A stretch of DNA of 64,000 bases, taken from Paragorgia papillata (lineage: Eukaryota; Cnidaria; Anthozoa; Scleralcyonacea; Coralliidae). Of the stretch, positions 23,471 through 36,085 are shown piece by piece. The translations under genes and the position numbers were made by a program. Position 1 is the stretch's first letter; the number at the start of each line of letters is the position of its first letter. The notes under the pieces are model-generated. The model saw nothing but the letters and a program-made list of their open reading frames with translations. It did no database searches and had not been told where the DNA came from. The DNA lies in contig JAWNZC010000421.1 of NCBI GenBank assembly GCA_035771165.1, positions 1,727,001 to 1,791,000 of the forward strand, read 5' to 3'.

Positions 23471-23987
23471 GGTGTTCTTGAGCCGGAAATATTTGTCGGA
23501 TCATTCCAAACATTTTAGCACGCGCCTAACACATATTATGTAATATAATAAATATTCATTTGACGTGTTGGAATTCGGAAACGAAAAAAAAAAGGCCCGA
23601 TAACTTAAACATGACAAAGTAACCTTACTGGTAACACGCGTGGTTAAAAAAAAGCGCGTTACACATCCTTTGGCATGTTTTGGCTTTTTTCCCGAAAAGT
23701 ATGAAGGAGAACGTTTATCCAGCGCTAAATTACTCAAGTAGTTTGTTTAGTTTGTGGCTGTGCGGTATAGACGAGTGTTTTCTCAACTAATCAACAGTGT
23801 CAAAGTGATTGTTAATTTGAAGAGCCCAATTACACAGAAAATTAAATGGAGGCTGAGCAGCTGTTCGCGTGACATCTGTCCGTATTACACGTTTGCGTGT
23901 ATCGCAGTTGATGAAGACCATGATTAGGATAGGTAATGATAAAGCATGTGCTCACGGAACCATATAGAGAGTCCACAATAGGCTTCT

Positions 23988-24237
23988 TAGGGGCTGATTA
24001 CATGAGCCGGGGCTAGTCCGGTTCACCGAGCTGACTCGTGTCACGAAATTGTTTCCTCAGCCACAAAAAGAGATTTTAATCAACGTTAGGATTAAGTTTA
24101 CATCTAAACTAAACCAATTCTTCTTTGTACATTTAGTTTACGCGAGTTTCAAATCCACAGTGAGATCCTAATCCATCGCGTGAGCCCAGTTAACCGGGCT
24201 AGCCCGGCTCATGTAAACAGCCCCTTAAATCCTGAAT
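23988..24237. mobile_element. Palindromic MITE
   Basis: Ends AGGGGCTGATTACATGAGCC and GGCTCATGTAAACAGCCCCT with GGGCTAGCCCGG inside both arms. Confidence 0.8.
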
Positions 24238-24826
24238 CACGCTTGATATTTGCTGCACTTCCCGTATCCCATGCAACCCGACAACTTCGGTTAGTTGCCT
24301 CCAATCGTGACGAACGTCTTTGTTATTTAGAAATCCCAAATCGCGGTATTCAGTCTCCTTATTTCCCGAATCACGACAGCATGCCATTATTCTATACACC
24401 TTGTGACGAGTATAAAGCATTTTCTAGCTAAACTGCATTAACACAATAACCAGTACAATAGTGATCGGAGGCGGGCATCTCTTTATTTGCCATGTCGGAC
24501 ATACATACACAATAACCATAATTCTTCTACAACCAATTTTCAGGTTTGATAAAAGTTTAGTACAGGCGTACAGGAAGAGAATGCCTCGAATGGCACACCT
24601 TCTATTTTACTTCCTTAAATACAATCTGTTATTACCCTAGAGACGTGTCACACAATACACTCTGCTGTTCATTCCGTAACGCTAGAAAATACATATATGA
24701 ACTGAAGTCGCGCCATCTTACTTCACCGATATATAATATATGGGTTTACATTGGTGCTATATAGACATCGAGTATATAAGTGAATTGAAAATTAAGAAGC
24801 TTATAGACAGATACGAACACTCCTAA

Positions 24827-25049
24827 AGCCCTAATCAAACGAGAACGCAAGTCATCGCAAGTTGGCAGTCAGAATTTCTGTGGCGGTCGTTCGAACACCC
24901 AAATTAACAAAATAAAGGTTTCATGAGTGTTTTAAACAAGTTTTAACTTTGTCACGGTACATGATATTTTCGGGAAACTATGAGCGGCTGGCTGAGATAG
25001 CGTGACTGCCAACTTGCGATGACTTGCGTTCTCGTTTGATTAGGGCTTA
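24827..25049. mobile_element. PIF/Harbinger-type MITE, copy 1
   Basis: AGCCCTAATCAAACGAGAAC ends with about 45-bp inverted repeats, flanked by TAA on both sides. Copy 2 is at 45931-46157. Confidence 0.85.
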
Positions 25050-26766
25050 ATGCCCTATGCGTATGCGGATATAATCACAGCAAATACAACGAGAAAACTG
25101 AGTTTCGAGGGCGCTATGCATGCTTGTTTGTTTTTGCGCTAATTTCGTCATGATGAGACCGGGAAAACAACTATTATATCCACATGCAAGAATGCAGAAA
25201 GAATTCGTCCCATTTTATAGGTGATTGGGTGTTGCGTATATAGGAAGTGTATAGAAATATATGTATAGAAGTATATATGAAATTTTGTGGTATAAACTGC
25301 TGAAATAATGATAAAGAAGATCCGAAGCTTCGAGCAAAAGCCCTTCGTCTGAGAGTGTAGTTTTTTTATTTTTTCACTTGATCTTTCCCTCTGACATTCC
25401 GGTCGAAGTTCGAAAAGTTCCTTTACCAGTCACTTTGGCAGTTCATCAAACTTTTTTTTCGACTAGACGGACAAGGGGAAGATTACAGTGCGGCGACTCC
25501 GATTTACCCGATTAAGATGCGGTTTTCTCAGTATATCCGATCACCGGTCACAGGCCGGATACTATAGCTTCGATGTGTACCTCTCTGATTAAACAGCACA
25601 AATTACTAATTCGATTTGCGGGCGAATTAACAGGAAGCGAAGAAACCAAACGAAAATGTAGCATCATCATTGCATAGCAAATCTACAACACAAAATAAAG
25701 TACTTAACAGCTCCGTTTCAGTCATGACCAGAAATGTATGTATAATAGGTCAAAGCATTACAATAAAGGCCCACTAGTTAAATTAGCGAAGTATAAATTG
25801 TTTTAAACTCGCTAAAACACATCTGCACACTGCCACAAATTAGCAATTAGAAGTTAAGTGTATTCTATCTGAAGGACACGGTTATATAGTTGAACAACGA
25901 AGACCAACACTTGAAAACTGATTTTAAACACTGACAGATTAATGGCAATACACTAAGGGCAATCTTGAAAATACAAATATCTTGATGGGATATTTCAGAA
26001 AATAAAAAACACAGACTTTGAAGCCATTGAATTATTTATACAGACCTAAATATTTCTTTGACGAGCCATGTATCACAGAAGACATTTTTTGTGTTTGAGA
26101 CACGACTGATAGTTCATCACAACAAAAAGGATTAACTTAACACCTAAATTTAACCTAGATTGCTTATGTTACCAATGACGATAATGAAACAGGAAGTCTG
26201 TCCGTTCTTCACTGGTCCTCCAAGGAGTAATCTATAGTGAGTGAAATTGCGAAAGTGTGGAAAAACAAACCAAAAACGTTGTAAAAAAGGTAAGGGTGTT
26301 TTTTGGGCAGAAATCGTGAGCAAGAGATTGTCAGCAAAAAATACAATACCACACAGCTAGAATTTCGCAAGGTTTTCGCGGTGGCGCGAGAAGCCCGAAA
26401 ATCGGAATTTGCTGTATGTGGATTTTTGAAATAGCTCAAAAGCCTTGTTGTTGCGTCGCTAGCCAAATCCTCTCAAGTTCAGCTTGTGTTTGCGAGCCAA
26501 GTTCGAGTGACTGATCGGTTTTGTGGTTACAAGGTGACTAAGAAAAATCAAAAGCTGCCAGCTGCTCTGAAACGAGAAAGGGGTGTACGCGATGATAAGT
26601 GTTAAGTTGACAGCACATGCATATTGGCACGCAGACCAAGTATGGTGGTTATACAGTGTGACCAATCATATTATAGATAGATAGATAGATAGATAAAAAA
26701 CTTTATTTAACGCACGCCGAATGTTCCAATCTTGCGTCGCTGCGTCATTTACCCTGCGATTACGCC
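25050..26766. other. AT-rich intergenic DNA
   Basis: A GAAGGGC-family scrap near 25330 and a GATA microsatellite at about 26674-26696. Otherwise nothing recognised. Confidence 0.45.
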
Positions 26767-27130
26767 ATGTCGACACATAAATTGGGAAACAAATTGTTTG
26801 CTTTACAAATAGTCAACCATTTGTTGCAAGACAGCTGCTTCTATACTACACACGCAGGCACAGTTGTCGTTCGCAGCGAGGGCGTCGTTTGGAAATCAAA
26901 AAAACAAACGACGCGAACGTTTCGACGGGGTCAAGCGCTGGTAATTAAATTATCTAATCCAATTAGACGAGTTTCCTTAACGTCAAATAAAACGTTTGGA
27001 ATATTCGCAAATATGGCTACGGAAAAACGGAAATACGCGAAACCCGTAGGTAAACTTTAAAAATATCTTCGGTTTCCGATGTCATTTGCAGGTATTTAAC
27101 GCCCACACATCCATACCGGTTTCTTCAGAA

Positions 27131-27250
27131 CACAACCTGACTACAAGACGAGCAGAGAGCAAGAGAACTTCTTTAAACTGAGCTAAAGGCAATTAAGGAG
27201 AAGATTGTTAGAACATCGATCAATATTTCACGAATCTTCACACGAAAAAG
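27131..27250 (+). other. Probable 5' non-coding exon of the CPFGxWxC peptide gene
   Basis: Bounded by an acceptor-like GGTTTCTTCAG on the left and a strong donor AAAAAG|GTAAGA on the right. No long frame crosses it. It would splice to the acceptor at 27851-27852. An earlier exon may start near 27012, where a short frame (MATEKRKYAKPV) runs into a GTAG|GTAAAC donor. Confidence 0.4.
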
Positions 27251-27855
27251 GTAAGAAAAGTTCAAACGCTTTTTCATTTAATAATATAAAGTATTTTGTC
27301 ATATTCGACGAATGGGAAAAATTTCGTATTCACTATTCGGCAACATTGTTAGTTGCTGTTAGATCAGAAATATCGTCGCAAGCGAAAACAATTTTTTTAA
27401 CACAAGTTTTGAAGTTTTGAACGGGGTTTTCTCGAAAGATAACCGACTATAAGGATTGTTAATTCGAGTTTCACATCAGAGGTTTTATCTTAAATACGCA
27501 ACAATACTGTTTCGGAAAGCTTTTTTCCAACAAAAACAGACTGTGGCGCCAATGAATGGGCTTTTGTGACATTATCTTTCGTTGTAGTTAGTGTAAGGGG
27601 CGTTACCGCAACGTATCAAAAGAATGTTACAGATCGTGCCGTTCGTAGCCGCAAAAAAAGAAACGTATTTCCTGCTATTTTTCCATACGAAGCTGATCTA
27701 CTGTTACTTTTTGATCTACTGTTACTTTTTTTAACACCTTGTATCAAGATTTTTTTTTATAAATATGTGGTATTGTGGTTTAGCTAGAAAGCGCGCATGA
27801 TAAGGTCTGGCAAAAACTAATGTTCTATTTTATTCTCATTTTTCTTCGCAGAACA

Positions 27856-28173
27856 ATGAAGACTTCAACGCTTTTTCTGGCTGTTTCCATCATTTATTGT
27901 TGTGGTCAGGTCGAATCGCGGCAATGTCCCTTTGGCATGTGGCTTTGCGAAACGCGCCCCAGCAACATGGCTTTTGTCCGGCATCAAGAATTCAGGAGTC
28001 ATATCCAAAGTGGGAAAATAAGCATGAACGTACGGCGAAAGCGAATGCTGGAAAAAGAACGAGACCAACAGAAGAGGCAGATGGATTGTCCGTTCGGTTT
28101 GTGGTCTTGCAAGAGGAACAGAATCGCCCCCTTGTCGACGTGGAAACAGAATAGGCTGTGGGGACCTTATTAA
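27856..28173 (+). CDS. Secreted precursor of two cyclic CPFGxWxC peptides (candidate neuropeptide prohormone)
   Basis: 105 aa. Residues 1-21 are a signal peptide (MKTST, hydrophobic LFLAVSIIYCC, cleavage likely after VES). Cassette 1 is QCPFGMWLC (23-31), right after the signal peptide. Cassette 2 is QMDCPFGLWSC (75-85), flanked by Lys-Arg on both sides (73-74 and 86-87), so prohormone convertase cleavage would release it and its N-terminal Gln could cyclise to pyroglutamate. The two Cys of each cassette would close an eight-residue ring. The spacer is basic (RRKR at 60-63). A splice acceptor (TTTCTTCGCAG) lies 4 bp before the ATG, and a candidate non-coding exon upstream ends at a GTAAGA donor. 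There is no amidation glycine. I recognise no named family; insect and vertebrate cyclic peptides differ in ring sequence. Organisation is convincing, hormone function is inference. Confidence 0.75.
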   Translation: MKTSTLFLAVSIIYCCGQVESRQCPFGMWLCETRPSNMAFVRHQEFRSHIQSGKISMNVRRKRMLEKERDQQKRQMDCPFGLWSCKRNRIAPLSTWKQNRLWGPY

Positions 28174-28540
28174 AAGACTATTCGAAGACTCTCTGGACAA
28201 CTAGAAGACAAGATAGTTAACAAACCTGGCAAATCGATGACGGACAACGAATGATGAGCAAACACTTGAAACACACAGGAGAAAAAAAAGAAACTGTCGA
28301 AGGCTACGGCATAGTTTTGTTAAATACAGAGAATACAGTGGCCTTGCAAAACGAACTATATATATAGCCATTATTAAAACTTTAAAACAGTACTGTACAA
28401 ATGAACCTATTTATTTCATTCGTGTCGGAGTCACAGGAGAGAAACTCGAAGAGGAGGATTTAATTTATTATAGTAGGCTGTGAGTCATGCTAGTTATTTA
28501 TATCACTCTAATTAAAGTATTTTATTTCGTTGCAAGTATT
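28174..28540 (+). other. Probable 3' UTR of the peptide gene
   Basis: No recognisable coding. ATTAAA hexamers occur near 28373 and 28511; either could serve as a poly(A) signal. The boundary is a guess. Confidence 0.3.
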
Positions 28541-29045
28541 TTGTGCGTGTGTCAAAGTTAATTTTAGATGCTGACGCATCTGACCACGCTGACCCAGAAC
28601 CCAACATGGCCGACATCACGAGACGTACTTCGCGCAACAGATATTTTATTACTATCCAAATCAAAGACAACGAATTGGTCGCAAGGCGTAAATATACGTA
28701 CCTACGCAACACAGTGTTTCGTAAGAGGAAGACTAACGTTGTAATCATTTTAATTAACAGAACGACTTTTTAGTTGCGACATGTTTGGTACCATATAGTA
28801 CTACTGTACTAGCTTATAGTCTACACAGCCTTGTACTCTGTCTCTACTCATGCTCACTACTCTACGGGAATCAAATTGATGATGGCTATAGACTAGTCTG
28901 AAATAAGTATCAACTAAAAAATGTCGTTCCGTTACCGGAAAAATTAATAGTCTTTGTTTTCCATACAGTGCAAAGGCCAATTGAAATATGTTGACTCGTA
29001 CGAGGTTTGAACATGCACTACTTCAGTAATTGTTAAATGCTATAT

Positions 29046-29273
29046 ATATATACAGGGCCGGAGCTATGGGGGGGTTTGGGGGGGTGTGACACCCCCCCAA
29101 GAATTGCTTTATTTGTTCTATAGTCGGCAGACAAGAGATTTCAGTCGGCAGTCGGCACCCACCAGCAGTCAGACTCGGCGAGTACTAGTACTGACGAGTG
29201 ACGATTATGAGGCAGTCGGCAAAATTGAGCGTACAACCCCCCCTGCAGAATTTTTTGAGGACGGCCCTGTATA
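29046..29273. mobile_element. hAT-like MITE (CAGGGCCG ends)
   Basis: Ends ACAGGGCCGGAGC and GGACGGCCCTGT, with C-rich and G-rich runs just inside. This end structure is common for non-autonomous hAT-like elements; assignment is tentative. Confidence 0.6.
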
Positions 29274-29276
29274 TAT

Positions 29277-29421
29277 ACAGTAAAAACCCGCTAACAAGAA
29301 CCTACCACTATTAAGAGGCTGAAATTAAGAATTTATTTATATAAGAATATATAAGAGTATAAGAACCTATCCCAGGCTGATTTGGTAAAATGTAGGTTCT
29401 TGTTAGCGGGTTTTTACTGTA
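29277..29421. mobile_element. MITE, 145 bp (TACAGTAAAAACCCGCTAAC ends)
   Basis: Perfect inverted ends of about 30 bp start TACAGTAAAAACCCGC, which suggests a Tc1/mariner-type TA target. Confidence 0.8.
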
Positions 29422-29929
29422 CATCGGGTGCAGCCGGGGTTGGTGCCGAGCTTGTATCTATATAATACATAACTTAAGTTGTATATATTCGCAGGGGATA
29501 TTCTTGCGCTAACTTGTCTTGACGCTTATCCTGCATATGAGGATCTACAGAGTGTCAATCTCGGTCTTACTCTTAGGGTGAGAGCCTGCCTAGCCGAGCC
29601 ACCCACCTTAGTAGGACGAATACTTTCTGCGTTTATATAGTTGTTTTCAGCGCGCCCCATCGGGACAAAATTATAGCCCAATAACAAACAAGCATGGATT
29701 TAACACTTATTTTACCTGGTACTACGAATATTAATCTCTAGCTAAGCTTATTTATATTCAATTTACTTCTTATACCTTGCAAAATACCATGTCTAACAGC
29801 AATCACGGTAAGCCTGAATTGGTCAGGCGGATGGAAATTTTCATCCAATTTAAACGAGCTCCCACTTGTCACTTAGAGTCAAGGTGAGATCTCGCCGTTT
29901 CGTATGTCGCATAACTTAGCCTGTTTACA

Positions 29930-30400
29930 TGGAGGTAGGGCGTAACCCTTTGAAACGAGTCAAAAGATAGCCCTTGTTTACATGGAGTGAGGTTGTCCCT
30001 TGTAGAAGGGATAACTCTTCTAATAGGGTCACCTTGGTTCAGCGTGACCTTTACTATATTTCCGGTTTACATGTTATTGTTGCCGTCATTTGCTTGATAT
30101 CTTCAAAAGATTTCACAAGGCCTGGTGTATAAGAACAGGAAGGGCAGCCACATTGCTAAAATCATTAAGATATTTTGTTCGGTACGTGTTTTTCCCCCTC
30201 ATTGAAACATAACCCCCCTAGCAAACGTGTTTACATGGCTTATGTAAACAAAAAGATAGCCCTGCCGCCAGGGTTACCCTAGCAAGCAGATAGGGTAACT
30301 CTCCTCCTAGGGTAACCCTCCTTCTCATGTAAAACAAATCTTAAAATAAACAGGAAAATACAATATCTAGAGGAGGGTAACCCTTCTAGAAGGGAAAGAC
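29930..30400. mobile_element. Foldback region with AGGGTAACCCT blocks
   Basis: Several blocks such as TTTACATGGAG, AGGGTAACCCT and CTAGAAGGG appear in both orientations. One or two degenerate palindromic elements; borders unclear. Confidence 0.5.
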
Positions 30401-32063
30401 TGTATGTAACTAATACTAATCTGGCATAGAAACCATGTCCAAAACATTTTGAATTTGAGAATCGCCAGAAACGCATTTTCGGCTGTTAATTCCTGGGAAG
30501 AAGTCTCTAAAAATAGTCAATGACTGCGAGGTAAGGATCGTGTTATTCAGACATTTTCGGCCAATTAATGACTTTAATTGTCCTGATGAGTGATGCAGGT
30601 GCATGATTTGACATTGCCTTTTGTATAGTGGTGTGTGCACTGGCACTATTCAGTTTATCTACCCTTTATCGAACAACACATAAAAGAAAAATTTGAAGGT
30701 CGGAGGAAATCTTTTCGGCTACAATCACCAAAGAGACCGCCAAGAATACTAGAATAATAAAAGATCCTAACTAGCGGAGTCATCAAATTAATGAGCAGTA
30801 CAAAGGCTGTCCATGACAATAGAATAAACAGCCGTCTAAAATCTATAAAAGATGTCCAAAAATCAGCTAAACGACTTTGTGGCTACAACCATGCAATTCC
30901 TGCATATAACTTTAGTTATACATAACACTCATGTCTTTCTGTTGACCTATGACCCGAGCAACTTTACGACTCGTAAAGATTGCATGTTGTGTATCCATCC
31001 AAAAGCTCAGTGATCCAAGTTCACGAGCAAACTAGATGGATTTTTGACTAGCTATATATAGACATCTTAACTTACTTAACATTAAAAATATATAATGGAT
31101 TTATAAAAACCATATTTACAAGCTTTCCCTCTACATTAAAATGTGATTTGTGTCTCTCAGTTCCTGAGAAGAAAGTTTCGTTATACATGCAGTGTCCGGT
31201 GAGTATAGACTGTACCATGCATGCAAGCACGATTTAGGTCAATTCTATACAATCATCTGATACCGAATACATTAAGAACACTCTACCAAAAAAAACAACT
31301 AGTTGACCTAAGCATCATAAGTAATATATCACTGAAACAGGAGATCAGGAGTGTTTGATCTGATATCAAACACGAGAACTGAAGGAACGTTTGATCTGAT
31401 ATCAAACATCGAGAAGTGCGTTGAAAAACCAAGGCAAAGCCGTTTTTTAACCAACTTCGAGGTGTTTTGATATCAGACCAAACACAACTTTTGAGTGTAT
31501 GATATATAGCTTCTTAAATGAACCAGTATTTTAAGAGAAATTTGAGGTAAAAGTTGCCTTAATTTATGAAAGTGTTTGATCACATATCCAAACTCAGTCT
31601 CGATAGAATTAGAATATTTCTATCATACGATTATATTGTCTTTTTATTACCAATTTACTAGTTCTGAAAAAAGATAATGCCAGATTGATGATTTGGTTCA
31701 TTCGAGCTAAACCCTGTTACTTTGCAATCAAAAGCCTCCTAGCTCTCTGCTGCCAGTCAACTCCAAAGCTCGGCTAGTTTGGCCACGTATACAGTACACT
31801 TTCAGTTCAAAATTCTTTTTTATCTACTTTGCTCTCCCAACCTAAATAACCTAGCTCTATTTCAGTATATATTGTAATAGAAGAAAGATGATAGTGTGAA
31901 TAAATTTACCTTGAACTTGATGCTAAATATAGTGTTAATAGTCCTCCTCTAAACCAAAAATTTGTAAACCCCTATAGAGCCAATTACAGAAACAGTAATT
32001 TAGTTGACAGTGTTTAAAGATTAGACAGTGAGTATCGCTAAGCAAGATATAATTACCTCGGAT
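30401..32063. other. AT-rich intergenic DNA with a small palindrome
   Basis: A palindromic element of about 120 bp at 31370-31500 (TTTGATCTGATATCAAAC and GTTTTGATATCAGACCAAAC). Nothing else recognised. Confidence 0.5.
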
Positions 32064-32520
32064 TTAACACGTTGAAGTCTGACGACGAGTCTTTAAGGTT
32101 TACTCTGGCTAACGCCAGACGATTTTATTCAGCACAGGGAGAGGTCCAGGCCTCAACGTGTTAAAACCTATCTCTTTTAATAACACTTTGAAGCCTGCAT
32201 GAAGACGAGTCTTCAAGGTTTACTCTGGCTAACGCCAGACGATTTTATTCGGCACAGGGAGTCAGGTTTTAACACTTTGAGGCCTGGACCTCTCCCTGTG
32301 CTGAATAAAATCGTCTGGCGTTAGCCAGAGTAAACCTTATAAAGACTCGTCGTCAGACTTCAACGTGTTAAAGAGATAGGTTTTAACACTTTGAGGCCTG
32401 GACCTCTCCCTATCTATTTAACACGTTGAAGTCTGACGACGAGTCTTCAAGGTTTACTCTGGCTAACGCGCCAGACGATTTTATTCAGCACAGGGAGAGG
32501 TCCAGGCCTCAAAGTGTGAA
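32064..32520. repeat. Cluster of palindromic hairpin repeats, both orientations
   Basis: Units at 32064-32164 (+), 32181-32265 (+, right arm missing), 32268-32371 (-), 32380-32412 (- fragment) and 32418-32518 (+). The first unit has arms with ACACGTTGA/TCAACGTGT where others have ACACTTTGA/TCAAAGTGT. An AACCTATCTCTT spacer joins units. Confidence 0.9.
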
Positions 32521-32929
32521 CCAATCCATGATCGTTGTCTTGATCACAACATTGCAAAACCAAAGACAATCGTTAATTGTCGATTAACATAGTCAGCATT
32601 TTCACAGCTTATCTATATAGGTATTTTAAAAATCGTTTAAACACTGCGTGGCTATATCGTAAACAACACGTTTGAACGGCGCGTTTCTGCAATCACGGTA
32701 CTTAGCGCGTATACGCTATAATTTCCCTTAACCTTACAATTAAATCATATACAATTAACGTTTCCGACTGTGGAATCGTTGGTCAGTTATCATTCCAAGC
32801 AAGATATCTTATCCGATTCATAGATAATTCCTGAAGAAATTTAAAAAAAAATTTTTTTTTAACCCTTTACTGCATGCTTGCCATTTCGCAACCTATTAAT
32901 TTTAGTCTGTCTAAGTCTGTCTAAGAGGG

Positions 32930-33310
32930 TGTTTATATGCATGGAGGCCGCTTTGCCGGCGAGATGATTTTTATTGTGTTTACATGAGAAGGGCTAAGCT
33001 GGCTTGCTTGTTGTGCTAATTGCGTAATTTATCAGTTCTCGTAAGACACGAAGTCTCATTGTTTTAAATATGAACTGTACATGAACAAGCAGAACTTGTG
33101 AATTGTTAATATGTCGAAAAAAGCTGATAAAAACAAATTTTGTCGCGTGTACGAAGCTTTTAGTGCCAACCCAGGTAGGCGAGCCAATCCGCTCAATCGT
33201 GTTTACATGCATCCATGGGGAAAACCAGCCCGGGTAACCGAGATCTTGGTCTCACAAAGCGAGATCTCAGCTAGGTGGGCTGGCTAGGCTCTCGTATAAA
33301 CACAAGATGA
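32930..33310. mobile_element. Palindromic DNA element
   Basis: GTTTATATGCATGG on the left and GTATAAACACA on the right, with GCCGGCGAG, GCTGGCT and GAGATCTCGG blocks in inverted positions. Related in style to the element nested in TIR-gene intron 6. Confidence 0.5.
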
Positions 33311-34395
33311 AAATTAACATGTACAAGAAATAATAGCACAAGCACGATCTCGGCAAAGCGGGCAGCCTGGGTTCTAACGTTTACTCGTCAAGTGGAAACC
33401 TCCTGCATTGGTTGGTTGCCATTTGCAGGCAACTTAGTAATTTCACTGTGTGAGATGATTTTATATACTCGTCAAGTGAAATTCTCCTGCAGGTAACCTG
33501 CCGGTAAGGTGGTTAATCAGGTGTTATAAATTGGATACAAGTAAATTATCCTGATTTACATAAACTTTCCGACCGATTTTCTCAGCTTAAACTACTTATA
33601 TTTTAGGAATTGTTGATAAATCTGAACAATTAGATGTGTGAATTGGATACTAAAGCCGTACCGCTCATAATGTACCGTATATATATACTTGGCATGTGAT
33701 TCAAATGTTTTAAACCTTTAGTTGGTCAAAACAACTTCTTATTTATCGTCCCCATAGGCATGCAATAATACCCCAATTTCGTAATTATGCCGCGTATATT
33801 TTTGAACCACAAAAATGTAGCCTAGTCCTATGGCTATAGAGTATGGTATGCTTGCCATGTTGCTTTATAAATAAAGCCAGACGTTTTAGCATGTTATTCC
33901 GAATCTCATTAAAAATGAAACACGGAACGTCGGATATCGGAACTGACTATACGTCTATAGCATAACGTCAATAATCAGATCTTTGTTAAATTTTTGGATA
34001 TTGTAAACACGTACCCTATATCTTTTTTTTTCATTTGAACGACCTGTCGACTATGACCGTTCTCCTACAGTTCTCTGTCAGGTTTAATTTTAGAAACTGA
34101 CGTTGCATATAAACACGTTACGTGTTTATGGCGAGAAAAACAACTTCTAGCCGTTGGCTTTCGGCCCAGGTGCTCAAATTTGAAAAATTTGCACGCTATT
34201 TTTATGGCCAATTAAGGCTATTTTTAAAATGACCAAGGAAACTAAACATGTGCAATCTGATCTATTCGCCTCTTAAACGTTGTTTATCAAAATGTGCAAA
34301 ACACATAGCTCAAATATTACAATCGGATTGTTTATTTCAGATGGTTTACAAAAGCATTTTGCTTATACAAACATTTTGGGGTACTAGATCAATTT

Positions 34396-35157
34396 TAATT
34401 GTACGAATCACTACAATGCGCAAACTTGAAAAAATTTGTGAACATGAATATCACACACTTGGACAAAACTTGGACTAAATAGTTCGGGAGACTTCTTTTA
34501 CGTCCTTTAATTTTTCCTGCGCACAAATATTATTTTTGTCTGTTAACACTTTGAAGCCTGAAGACGATCAGTCTTTGGTATTTTATTCTGGCTAACGCCA
34601 GACGATTTTATTCAGCACAGGAAGAGATCCAGGCCTCAAAGTGTTAAACCTATCTCTTTAACACTTTGAAGCCTGACGACGAGTCTTTTGTATTTTATTC
34701 TGGCTAACACCAGACGATTTTATTCAGCACAGGGAGAGGTCCAGGCCTCAAAGTGTTAAAACCTATCTCTTTAACACTTTGAAGCCTGAAGACGAGTCTT
34801 TAGTATTTTATTTTGGCTAACGCCATACGACTTTATTCAGCACAGGAAGAGATCCAGGCCTCAAAGTGTTAAAACCTATCTCTTTAATACTTTGAAGCCT
34901 GACGACGAGTCTTTAGTATTTTTTCTTTGAAGCCTGACGACGAGTCTTTAGTATTTATTCTGGCTAACGCCAGACGATTTTATTCAGCACAGGGAGAGGT
35001 CCAGGCCTCAACGTGTTAATTGTACAAATCACTACAACGCGCAAACTTGAAAAAACTTGTGAACATGAATCACACACTTCAAAACTTGGAGAAAATGCAC
35101 TAATGGCTTCTTTTTTAACGGTCCTTTTCCCTGCGCACAAATATTATTTTTGTCTCG
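34396..35157 (+). repeat. Hairpin repeat array bracketed by a duplicated flank
   Basis: Hairpin units at 34543-34647, 34658-34758, 34771-34870, about 34883-34925 (partial) and 34926-35019 are in one orientation, joined by AACCTATCTCTT. About 145 bp on the left (34396-34540) recurs on the right (35019-35157): both contain CGCAAACTTGAAAAAA and CTGCGCACAAATATTATTTT. Confidence 0.85.
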
Positions 35158-35711
35158 CGCAAAACTGTTAAGCGGTAATTTCATACCTGGCGCTGTGCCT
35201 TTAAAGACTAAAAGACAAAGTGCACGTTATTATGACAAATTTTAAAATAGATTGCCATGTATCGGTTTTCGGGTATGGGGTAAATATTGTAAGGTATTGT
35301 TTTGTTAAATTGAAGTCGATTATGACCGTTTGAAAACTTCAATGATTCAAGAGCGCTTATTGAGCTGATAAAATTCTGGACACTAATTGATAAACGCCCA
35401 CTTTTATAAAAGTGTTGATCGGATACGTGATGGGAGTTGTTGTGGCCCTTTCCGAAATTTTGAGTGGAGATGCGTTTGAGTGAATGCGCTTGAAGGATTT
35501 ATATACATCTTTTCGATTAGGCACCGCAACTTGAGCCATTAAATCTTTAGTATGGAAGATTTTGTGGTCTTCATGTTATGCCTCTATCTATTAAAGTTAT
35601 TTGCTGGGCTATCATATTTTTAACTGTGTCTGCGCGGCTGCCATTGTAGACTGTGTCACAGCCCTGGTTGTATACGAGTAAGGCTCGGCTCGGATCACAG
35701 TTAATGCTCAG
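35158..35711. other. Intergenic DNA
   Basis: No feature recognised. Confidence 0.45.
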
Positions 35712-36085
35712 ATCGGGAGCACGGTTGGCGTGTGCTGTTATAGGGTGCTGCCTCTCACCAATAGTTAAGCCCGATTGGACGGGGTTAGTACTTTGATGGG
35801 TGACCGTCTGGGAATAACCCTGTTCTCGAGCTCGAGACTCATGTGAGTAGAGTTTAGTTGGTCTCTCCTGTGCTTCGAGGGTTTTTCTCTGGTTTTCCTC
35901 CCTCCACAAAAACCAACACGTTAGGTCTTAGCTGTAATTCGTGGGCCGATGTGTGTCGTATGGCGGCTGCCTGAGCGCCTTTAATATGCCTTCGACTCGG
36001 CCATGTCAAAAATTATTGTAAGGCGCATTTGAAAACCTTAAAGTTGAATTTGCGCGGTATAAATACATGTTATTATTATTATTCC
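35712..36085 (+). mobile_element. 5S-rRNA-derived SINE, copy 2
   Basis: Head with GTTAAGCCCGATTGGACGGG, TTAGTACTTTGATGGGTGAC and CTGGGAATAACCC; body GTTGGTCTCTCCTGTGCTTC; ends in a TTATTATTATTATT tail. It is the most complete body of the three. Confidence 0.88.

Noticed and set aside
26209..26665. Two hydrophobic minus-strand frames that could be membrane segments
   Set aside because: No domain motif, no shared frame and no splice signals joining them convincingly.
26767..27060. 97-residue frame upstream of the peptide gene
   Set aside because: No recognisable motif; only its last part (MATEKRKYAKPV plus a donor) might be a real exon start, noted with the peptide gene.
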